A stretch of DNA of 9,342 nucleotides from CAYLLT01 sp964591605. Its GTDB lineage: Bacteria; Planctomycetota; Phycisphaerae; UBA1845; PWPN01. The stretch spans positions 1-9,342 of the forward strand of contig CAZQEN010000306.1 in the NCBI GenBank assembly GCA_964591605.1, given 5' to 3'. The position numbers and the translations under genes were made by a program. The notes beneath the pieces were generated by a model that ran no database searches, was not told where the DNA came from, and worked only from the letters and a program-made list of their open reading frames with translations. How positions within the stretch are numbered: position 1 is the first letter of the stretch; each line of letters begins with the position of its first letter. Shown here one piece after another: positions 1 through 5,687 of the stretch.

Positions 1-550
1 ACACGGCGAGCCAGAAACCCCACGCCCGCGGCGCGCTGCCCATGCAGGAAAGTGCCGTGAGTGCGATCGACAGCAGGAGAACGGAGCACACCGCCCCCGC
101 CGCCCAGAGAGCGTGCGCTTCGTCTTTCGCCGCTTGAGGGAGGGGCAGGGCGATTGCACAGATCACGCCAAACAAGAGCGCCCAGCCCAGACGAGGACAA
201 CGCGGGAACTCGCGTGCGAATCGATGGGGGAGCAGGGCCACCCGAAACATTGTGACAAAGAAGGCGACAGGCTTCCAATACCACTTCCAGGAGTCCCAGG
301 CGGTACCGGGTTGACTTCTCCAGCGAAGGCGCTCCCGACGGGCTATGAAGGCTTCTGACTCAGCTTTCTTCCGGTCGCGATCCTGCACGATGAGAGACCA
401 GTTCAACTCGATGCCGCACTCGGGGCACCGTGCGCTGCTCAGCCCCGTCAGATTGTACGAGCACCGAGGGCAGCGGAATCCCGTGTCTGCGAGTTCGATC
501 CCTTTGCGAGGAGAAGGGTGCGCCACAGTCCTCACCTCTTGGTCCGGCAT
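1..550 (-). CDS. Zinc-ribbon membrane protein, partial (C-terminus beyond window)
   Basis: An open frame runs from an ATG at 550 (complement) to the left edge with no stop, giving 183 codons. The N-terminus has a CPRC-x11-CPEC zinc ribbon (Cys27, Cys30, Cys42, Cys45). A charged linker (about 50-80) follows, then WKWYWKPVAFFVT and hydrophobic stretches that look like two or three membrane segments. It is clearly a paralogue of the gene just upstream: both have CxRCxYNLTGL, CPECG, W.WY.KPV.F.VT and an L.P.R.AR..P motif in the same order. The start is well placed: GAGGG (556-560) lies 5 nt upstream and overlaps the stop of the upstream gene, with 8 bp between the two, suggesting translational coupling. 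Small zinc-ribbon membrane proteins of this style are common in Planctomycetota and their function is unknown. No function is assigned here. Confidence 0.8.
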   Translation of the reverse strand, partial: MPDQEVRTVAHPSPRKGIELADTGFRCPRCSYNLTGLSSARCPECGIELNWSLIVQDRDRKKAESEAFIARRERLRWRSQPGTAWDSWKWYWKPVAFFVTMFRVALLPHRFAREFPRCPRLGWALLFGVICAIALPLPQAAKDEAHALWAAGAVCSVLLLSIALTALSCMGSAPRAWGFWLAV

Positions 551-558
551 CTGATCCC

Positions 559-1329
559 TCACCAGATCGCGTTGTTGAGATACGCCGACCCGTAAGACAA
601 CAGCAGCGTGATCAGCGGGAAACCCGCCGCGGCCACGGCGAACCGCCACCAGGCCTGGCGGCGGCTGCGCACGGCCGCGATCACCAGCAGATCGACACAC
701 CACAGGTAGAAGATCAGGCTCGTGCTGAGCTCGGGATCGACCCAGCCGCCCGGAAACGGCCAGATGCTCGACTCACCGATGAGCAGAATCGGAATACTTT
801 CTGTCATCACCTCAAGCGGGAGAGGCCAACTCGCGTAACTGCACGCGGCCAGCCAGAAGCGAATCGAATGCTTCCGGCGTCCAACGGGAAAGAGACCGCC
901 CAGCAGAACACTCTCGACAACCAGGCACACGACTGCCGATCCCAGCCACAGCACAAACATCTGGCGATCGCCGGGGTCAAACAGCACCAGGTAGCCTGCC
1001 GGCCATGTGTAGCAGAGCGCGCCGAACGCCAGCGGTGCCCACAGTTTCGGCCGGTCCGGGAGCTGCCGCGCCAGCCGCCAGGGCATCAGTGCCGCCGTCA
1101 GCGCAGTGACCAGAAAGCCCACCGGCTTGAGGTACCACCGCCAGCGCCGCCACTCCGTCGCATCCGGCTGCACCGATTCATCCGCGGCCTCGCGCACGGC
1201 GGCCCAGTTGATCGACCCCCCGCACTCAGGACAGACGTCGCCCGTCAGGCCCGTGAGGTTGTAATCGCATCGCAGGCAGTGCAGGCGCTGGTCGGTCACC
1301 GGCGCAGCAGTCGTCGTGTCGGTACTCAT
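559..1329 (-). CDS. Zinc-ribbon multi-pass membrane protein of unknown function
   Basis: 256 residues. A CLRC-x11-CPEC zinc ribbon sits at Cys18, Cys21, Cys33 and Cys36. About five or six hydrophobic segments follow (roughly residues 66-85, 95-116, 123-146, 160-185, 200-220 and 227-252), so the ribbon probably lies in the cytoplasm with the rest in the inner membrane. The frame is open five codons further upstream to a TTG (1344), but the ATG at 1329 is preferred because GAAGG (1338-1342) lies 8 nt before it. It begins 27 bp after the GxGYxYP gene and ends 8 bp before its own paralogue, so the three genes are probably cotranscribed. The tandem pair looks like a local duplication. I do not recognise a specific family and infer no biochemical role. 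Metal binding is inferred only from the cysteine pattern. Confidence 0.85.
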   Translation of the reverse strand: MSTDTTTAAPVTDQRLHCLRCDYNLTGLTGDVCPECGGSINWAAVREAADESVQPDATEWRRWRWYLKPVGFLVTALTAALMPWRLARQLPDRPKLWAPLAFGALCYTWPAGYLVLFDPGDRQMFVLWLGSAVVCLVVESVLLGGLFPVGRRKHSIRFWLAACSYASWPLPLEVMTESIPILLIGESSIWPFPGGWVDPELSTSLIFYLWCVDLLVIAAVRSRRQAWWRFAVAAAGFPLITLLLSYGSAYLNNAIW

Positions 1330-1356
1330 GCAGGGCGCCTTCAAAGATCCGGCGGC

Positions 1357-4300
1357 TCAGCACCCCGGCGGCTGGTGATCGCCGGACAGGCACGCGGCGA
1401 ATTGCTGGAAATCGCTGAGGTCCACGTCCCCATCAAAATCCAGGTCGGCGTCGTCGCAGCCGGGGGCGTAGGACTGGACGGGACCGCTGAAGCAGGTCTG
1501 CAGATGGCCGAAGTCCGCCTGGTCGACGTCGCCGTCCAGATCGAAGTCGCCGGGGAGCGGACGGATGGTGAACGTCCAGGTCTGGCCGGTGGCCGTGCCG
1601 AGTGCAGAGACCTCGTCGATCCGCCAGTAGTAGGTCTGGCCCCAGGCGAGCGGGCCGGGGTCCCAGGTGGCAGCGGACTGCTCGGCCACGAGCGGCGGCA
1701 GGCTGGCCTGGCCGAAGTGGACGCGATGCGAAGTCACGCTGGGGGCGGCGGTCCAGGAGAGATCCGCGTCCCTGGCGACGTTGACTGCGCCGTGGGTCGG
1801 ACTGGGATTGCCGGCCTGGAAAAAGCGGGCGTCGTCGGGATGCCAGTAGAGAGATCCGGAGGCCTCCTCCCACACATCGGACAGGGCGTCGCCGTCGGTG
1901 TCCACGTCGTTCACGTTGGCGGCCACGATGATCTCTTTTCTGCCCTCGATGTTGTTGGCCGCGCGGAACCAGGTCACGCCGTCGTGCACCATGTCGTAGT
2001 GCAGGTCATAACGGCCGGCGGCGGCGGGCGCGGTGACGTTAAGCGAAAAGGTAACGCTCTGGCCGGGGGCGACGCTCGCGACGGGCAGGGCATGGCGCGG
2101 GCTGAAATCCGCGCCGCCGATATAGAGCCGGCTGCCGTCATCGGAGTTCGTGTAGAAAGTGTAGATGCCGTCGACGGCGACCTGGAGGTAACCCGTGTAT
2201 CTGAAACCGAAATAGTCGCCCTGCGTGGCCGGGGTCAGGCTGACGTTGCTGAGCACGCCCGTTTTGACCGGCGTGAGGGCATCAAAGTTCGGCAGGTTGT
2301 CCCAGGTGCCGTGGTAATACGCGTAGTCGAGGCCGTTCGTGGTCGGCGCGCTGCGGCGGAAGAGCGCCGAGTTGGGGATGAGTTGTTTCGCCAAACCAGG
2401 CCCTTCGTAACGCACTTCGAGCACCTGGCCGCCGGTCTTCTCGAAGAACGTGATTTCGATCGGGTGCTTGCCAGCCGTCCATCGCACGGAGCCGCTACGC
2501 TCCTGGACGCCGTGCAGGCCGTCGTTGTCCACGACGAGGCTTTTGTCGGCCCCATCCCCGGCGGGGACGAACGCGTGGCTGAGCCGATACTGGCTGGCCG
2601 TACTCCACGTATCCCAGCCGTCGTTCCGGACGGTCACGGTGACCGGGCAGGTCTGCCCGGCGGCCATCAGGCGGGGGATCGTGTCGGTCATCCAGGTGGC
2701 GCGATGATTGTTGTTGCCGCCCAGGTAATGGCGCATCAGGTAATAGAACGTGAAGGCGTCCAGGAAGCGGTGATTGTGGCCGGAGTTGCTCCAGTTGTCC
2801 TCGAGCTGTTTGACCTGCGTGGGCGTCCAGAGGACGGTGCGGTACCAGGCGAAGTTGACGCCGCTGGCGTTGTCGATCACGGGGCTGTTCGGATCGGTCA
2901 AATCTCGGCCGGCGTTCTTGACGGGCGTGTTGTTGTACAGCGTCATGTCGATGCTGCCGTAGACGCCGATGCCGTCGCCGCTGAACGGCTGGTAGTTGGC
3001 GAAGTCGGTGCTGGTGGTCGCTCCCTGGGCGCCGTTGAGCAGCCACGCGCTGATCGAGTAATCGAGCAGGCGGTACCACTCGCGGCAGTGCTTCTGCCAG
3101 ACGGCCACGCCGCTGGGGTAGCCGGAGGGCGAGCGGGCGCCGTAGAGCATCGTCGGATTGATGTAGCCCGCGCCCGAATCCCACGCGGCGAAGAAATCCT
3201 TGCCGGTCTTGTGACGGTACATGTAGTCGAGGGCGGGGGCGATGCGCCAGGCGAGGTTCGGGTCAATCGCCCAGTTGCAGGCGGTCTGGCCGCGGGCGGC
3301 GTCGGCGTACCGTGTGACCGCGACGTCGTTGAGCGTCCAGGAGACGCAGTCGTAGTCGCCCAGGTTGACCAGAACGTAATTGCCGGGCACGACCTGTCCG
3401 GCGGCGTTGATGAGGCCGCGGGCGACCATCTGGTCGTACGTCGGCGCGGGATTCTGCACGAAATGCCGCTGGGCCATGGCCGGGCGGAGGGCGGCGTAAA
3501 ATGACGTGTTGTACGTCCAGAAGACCTCCATGTAGGCGTTGTAGGCGGTGATCAGCCGGGCGGTCTCCCACTCGAGGGCGACGGGGTGATGCAGGCCGCC
3601 CACCTCCGTCGAGTACTTGTACGGAAAGAAAGGGAAGCCGCAGAACTTGATCATGGCTGTCTGGCGGGTCTGCTGGTTGCAGGCGTTCAGGATCGTCTTG
3701 TACGTGTTGAGGTCGGTGCCCAGCGGCTGGGTGGGGTCGTCGTTGGGGACTTCGTCGTCCCAGGGCGAGAGTTCCATGCAGAACCCGCGGGCGGCGACGG
3801 CGAAGTCGAGATTCGAGAGGGCCGGGACGCGGTCGTTGTACTTGAGGCCCCACAGGTCCAGCGAGTCGCTCACGACCGTCGGGTCGCACATGCCGGTGTC
3901 GAGATAGCGGACCTTGGCCCACAAGTACGCGTCGCACTTGCGGCTGCCGCTGGAGGGCAGCGTCGTCTGCCAGATCGTGCCCGAGCCGGTGAACCTGCCG
4001 GTCAGATCGAGCAGCACAGGGAGCTTCGGGCCGGCAGGATCCGTGACCAGGTAGTTGTAGAGCGAGTTGAAGCCGGTGTCCTTCCGGATGGCCAGGCCGT
4101 CTTCCACGCCGGCGGCGGTGGTCGCGGCGAGGCTGGTCGAAATCACGCCCGTGTCCGGGTCGGGATCGTAGAGGATCACGCCGCGGACGTACTGGCGGAA
4201 GAGGCCCAGCAGGTCGGCGAAGGTGGCGACGGATTGCATCGGCCAGCCTTCGCACAGCCCGCCGGGCTCGGTGAGCCGACTGCGCCACGTGGCCTCGTAG

Positions 4301-4530
4301 TCGCTGTCCAGCAGGAGCACCCGCGGGGCCTCCCGGTTGACCAGGCCCTGCAGGCAGACGGAGGCGTGGTAGATGTCCCAGCGTTTGGCGTTGCTGAGGG
4401 TCGAGGTGGTGCGCAGATCGAACGTGTAGAGGGTGGGCCGGGGGCCGTCGGCCCGGAGTGCGGCCGGTGTGCCCGCCCCCACGCCAAGAGCCAGCAGCAG
4501 AAACGCTCGTCCCCATCTGCTCGGAGCCAC
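1357..4530 (-). CDS. Secreted GxGYxYP-family protein with interleaved PA14/Ig modules and a dockerin-like C-terminus
   Basis: 1057 residues from a GTG at 4530. A signal peptide (basic start, LLLALG core, likely cut after LRA at residue 27) indicates export. The N-terminal part has the FDLR...SVCLQGLVNREAPRVLLLD signature of the GxGYxYP N-terminal domain. GAGYINP at 453-459 matches the motif that names the family (putative glycoside hydrolases of unproven activity). WYRTVLWTPTQ and DAFTFYYLMRHYLGG close that region near 615. Residues 620-662 are the first half of an NBR1-like Ig domain, 663-805 a PA14 module with its halves in swapped order, and 806-865 the second half of the Ig. Then come a thrombospondin-3-like calcium motif (DVDTDGDALSD, about 875-885), a fibronectin-III-like domain (about 904-992) and a dockerin-like tail with calcium loops starting at D997 and D1029. 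The likely role is extracellular carbohydrate binding or processing; the substrate is unknown. The frame is open upstream to 4998, but that part overlaps the divergent thioesterase and lacks a signal peptide. Confidence 0.88.
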   Translation of the reverse strand: MAPSRWGRAFLLLALGVGAGTPAALRADGPRPTLYTFDLRTTSTLSNAKRWDIYHASVCLQGLVNREAPRVLLLDSDYEATWRSRLTEPGGLCEGWPMQSVATFADLLGLFRQYVRGVILYDPDPDTGVISTSLAATTAAGVEDGLAIRKDTGFNSLYNYLVTDPAGPKLPVLLDLTGRFTGSGTIWQTTLPSSGSRKCDAYLWAKVRYLDTGMCDPTVVSDSLDLWGLKYNDRVPALSNLDFAVAARGFCMELSPWDDEVPNDDPTQPLGTDLNTYKTILNACNQQTRQTAMIKFCGFPFFPYKYSTEVGGLHHPVALEWETARLITAYNAYMEVFWTYNTSFYAALRPAMAQRHFVQNPAPTYDQMVARGLINAAGQVVPGNYVLVNLGDYDCVSWTLNDVAVTRYADAARGQTACNWAIDPNLAWRIAPALDYMYRHKTGKDFFAAWDSGAGYINPTMLYGARSPSGYPSGVAVWQKHCREWYRLLDYSISAWLLNGAQGATTSTDFANYQPFSGDGIGVYGSIDMTLYNNTPVKNAGRDLTDPNSPVIDNASGVNFAWYRTVLWTPTQVKQLEDNWSNSGHNHRFLDAFTFYYLMRHYLGGNNNHRATWMTDTIPRLMAAGQTCPVTVTVRNDGWDTWSTASQYRLSHAFVPAGDGADKSLVVDNDGLHGVQERSGSVRWTAGKHPIEITFFEKTGGQVLEVRYEGPGLAKQLIPNSALFRRSAPTTNGLDYAYYHGTWDNLPNFDALTPVKTGVLSNVSLTPATQGDYFGFRYTGYLQVAVDGIYTFYTNSDDGSRLYIGGADFSPRHALPVASVAPGQSVTFSLNVTAPAAAGRYDLHYDMVHDGVTWFRAANNIEGRKEIIVAANVNDVDTDGDALSDVWEEASGSLYWHPDDARFFQAGNPSPTHGAVNVARDADLSWTAAPSVTSHRVHFGQASLPPLVAEQSAATWDPGPLAWGQTYYWRIDEVSALGTATGQTWTFTIRPLPGDFDLDGDVDQADFGHLQTCFSGPVQSYAPGCDDADLDFDGDVDLSDFQQFAACLSGDHQPPGC

Positions 4531-4537
4531 GGGCGAT

Positions 4538-4542
4538 CTCCC
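4538..4542 (-). promoter_or_regulatory. Ribosome binding site fixing the GTG start at 4530
   Basis: GGGAG on the minus strand lies 7 nt before the GTG at 4530. It directly precedes a classic signal peptide. This decides the start in a frame that is open for another 156 codons upstream. Confidence 0.65.
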
Positions 4543-4644
4543 AGGTGCCGGACATGCGGCTGAAGGTGCTCCGTGCGGCGAAGCATCGATCCGCACGCCA
4601 TCCACCGGACAAAGCCGGTTTTGCCGTTGTCGTGCGTCCAACCC

Positions 4645-4650
4645 ATTGTA
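4645..4650 (-). promoter_or_regulatory. Possible -10 box for the GxGYxYP operon
   Basis: TACAAT reads on the minus strand about 115 nt before the GTG start. It matches the sigma-70 -10 consensus at 5 of 6 positions. No good -35 hexamer is seen 16-18 nt upstream, so this is only a candidate. Confidence 0.22.
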
Positions 4651-4739
4651 ACGGATTGCGTCGTCTTGCGGCGCTGGGGGTTTCGTCCGGGACGCTGCCA
4701 TTCGGGGGGTCTGGCAGTCTTTCCGGGCAGGACCGCCGT

Positions 4740-4802
4740 TTGTGGTGCGGGCGTCCCACCTGCACCGTGTCCCGGCGTACCGGGAAGACGGCTGCACCAC
4801 AA
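4740..4802. repeat. 63-bp palindromic (REP-like) intergenic element with two hairpins
   Basis: The element is bounded by perfect 9-bp inverted repeats, TTGTGGTGC (4740-4748) and GCACCACAA (4794-4802). Inside lie an imperfect hairpin GTGCGGGCG-TCC-CACCTGCAC (7 of 9 pairs) and a perfect one, TCCCGG-CGTA-CCGGGA (4770-4785). The shape resembles REP or miniature-element palindromes scattered between genes. It has no T-tract and sits between two gene starts, so it is not a conventional terminator. Copy number elsewhere cannot be judged from this window. Confidence 0.6.
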
Positions 4803-4861
4803 CGCTGCCCTCACTCCCCGAAAGAATGGGCAGACCCATTCGCGTCTCGAACATGGGCGTG

Positions 4862-4890
4862 TTGGACATTCGCCGGCCGGACATTACGAT
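4862..4890 (+). promoter_or_regulatory. Candidate sigma-70 promoter for the thioesterase gene
   Basis: TTGGAC (4862-4867), a 17-bp spacer and TACGAT (4885-4890). These match the -35 and -10 consensus at 3/6 and 4/6 positions with ideal spacing. Transcription would begin near 4897, leaving a leader of about 20 nt that contains the ribosome binding site at 4906-4910. Confidence 0.4.
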
Positions 4891-4917
4891 GCCGCCCGCT
4901 GTCATGAAGGTCAACAG

Positions 4918-5316
4918 ATGAGCCAGGCGCCGCGATCGTGCGAAATCGAGATCCGCGTCCGCTACGCGGAGTGCGACCCGATGGGGTATCTGCACCATTC
5001 GAAGTACTTCGAGTATTTCGAGATGGGGCGCACGGAGCTGCTGCGGCTCTCGGGCGTGCGCTATCGCGACCTCGAGGAGCGCGGCATCCTCTTCGTGGTC
5101 GCCAGGACCGCGTGCCGATTCCGCAAGCCGGCCCGCTATGATGATTTACTCAAACTGCAGGTCGAGATCACCCGCCAGACCCGCGCGCGGATCGACCACG
5201 TCTACCGCCTCTATCGCGACGGCGTCCAGCTCTGCGAGGCCGAGAGCACGCTGGCCTGCGTCGATCGCAACGGCCAGATCATCCCCATCCCCGAGGAGAT
5301 GTTCCCGGCGCCGTGA
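4918..5316 (+). CDS. Acyl-CoA thioesterase, YbgC/4-hydroxybenzoyl-CoA thioesterase family
   Basis: 132 residues, typical of a single hot-dog-fold 4HBT domain. Such enzymes hydrolyse the thioester of an acyl-CoA or aryl-CoA in the cytoplasm, usually as homotetramers. The active-site region is present: RVRYAECDPMGYLHHSKYFE at residues 13-32, with Asp20 at the catalytic aspartate position, then the characteristic helix FEMGRTELLR. The second half (ACRFRKPARYDDLLKLQVEI and the final strand with ESTLACVDRNG) also fits the family. The ATG at 4918 is chosen because GAAGG (4906-4910) lies 7 nt upstream and the domain begins a few residues later. The frame is open upstream to 4573, but that sequence is low-quality shadow. 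The gene appears monocistronic, with a divergent neighbour on the left and a convergent one on the right. The substrate cannot be told from sequence. Confidence 0.9.
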   Translation: MSQAPRSCEIEIRVRYAECDPMGYLHHSKYFEYFEMGRTELLRLSGVRYRDLEERGILFVVARTACRFRKPARYDDLLKLQVEITRQTRARIDHVYRLYRDGVQLCEAESTLACVDRNGQIIPIPEEMFPAP

Positions 5317-5318
5317 TG

Positions 5319-5337
5319 CCGGCACAGTCCATGCCGG
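5319..5337 (+). terminator. Hairpin directly after the thioesterase stop
   Basis: CCGGCA (5319-5324), loop CAGTCCA and TGCCGG (5332-5337) form a perfect 6-bp stem starting 2 nt after the stop codon. No U-rich tail follows, so termination is doubtful. It may simply protect the 3' end. Confidence 0.25.
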
Positions 5338-5450
5338 GCTCGTCGCCGGAGCGGGGCTGCTACTCGACTCGTGGCGCGGCAGAGGCCGACGGGACGGACG
5401 CATGAATGCGTGAGCGCAGCGCGGGCCGGGCGGCGGCCCAAACAGAGGAT

Positions 5451-5482
5451 CGCGAAAGCGCGAAAGTGCGAAAACGCGAAAG
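5451..5482. repeat. Four tandem 8-bp repeats (CGCGAAAG type)
   Basis: The units are CGCGAAAG, CGCGAAAG, TGCGAAAA and CGCGAAAG, in perfect 8-bp register. AGAGGAT flanks the array on the left (5444-5450) and overlaps its end on the right (5481-5487). Just downstream, CCTCTTTGCG (5512-5521) can pair with CGCGAAAGAGG (5475-5485) with one bulged G. GCGCTTTTTC could compete for the other units. Together these could form a long hairpin between the converging genes. Confidence 0.75.
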
Positions 5483-5622
5483 AGGATGAGTTCACCTTTG
5501 CGCTTTTTCTACCTCTTTGCGGCTGTCCCGTCAGCGCGGCCATTCAATCGGAAGGGCCAGACGTGCGATTCTGCGTGCTTCCGTGAGTTCGCCGGCCGCC
5601 ACGGGGAGCGGCGGCTCCGGGA

Positions 5623-5645
5623 GGCGGGCGCTCCGGGCGCCTGCC
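5623..5645 (-). terminator. Hairpin downstream of the beta-propeller gene
   Basis: GGCGGGCGC (5623-5631), loop TCCGG and GCGCCTGCC (5637-5645) pair at 8 of 9 positions. On the minus strand the hairpin lies about 43 nt after the stop of the beta-propeller gene. It lacks a T-tract, so it is only a possible terminator or processing stop. Confidence 0.25.
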
Positions 5646-5687
5646 ATCCGTCGCTGACCGAAAGCGGCGACAGCGCGTGCGTCGGGG

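Larger units (their letters stand above)
4531..4917. other. Divergent intergenic region
   Basis: 387 bp between the start codons of the GxGYxYP gene (leftward) and the thioesterase gene (rightward). It must hold promoters for both. Visible contents are a weak leftward -10 (4645-4650), a better rightward promoter candidate (4862-4890) and a two-hairpin palindromic element (4740-4802). The frames open across it are extensions of the flanking genes without supporting ribosome binding sites or domains. Confidence 0.7.
5317..5687. other. Convergent intergenic region
   Basis: 371 bp between two converging genes. No gene was recognised. It holds several GC-rich hairpins without clear T-tracts: 5319-5337, GGGCCG-GGCGG-CGGCCC at 5423-5439, and 5623-5645. 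It also holds an 8-bp microrepeat with a pairing partner (5451-5522). Transcription from both sides probably ends here, but no canonical intrinsic terminator is present. Confidence 0.7.

Noticed and set aside
430..3504. A 1024-codon open frame on the plus strand
   Set aside because: It lies codon-for-codon antisense to the zinc-ribbon and GxGYxYP genes (1357-4530). In that phase antisense stops arise only from TTA, CTA and TCA codons, which GC-rich genes avoid. The product is Arg/Gly/Ala/Val-rich with no domain, while the minus-strand frames show clear families.
3263..4765. A 500-codon open frame on the minus strand
   Set aside because: It is a shifted frame of the GxGYxYP gene, rich in Arg and Pro. 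The other frame carries the signal peptide and domain motifs.
4573..4917. N-terminal extension of the thioesterase
   Set aside because: It runs through the intergenic palindrome and promoter. The 4HBT domain begins right after the ATG at 4918, which has a ribosome binding site.
4531..4998. N-terminal extension of the GxGYxYP protein
   Set aside because: It overlaps the divergent thioesterase gene, would bury the signal peptide 156 residues inside, and has no ribosome binding site to support it.
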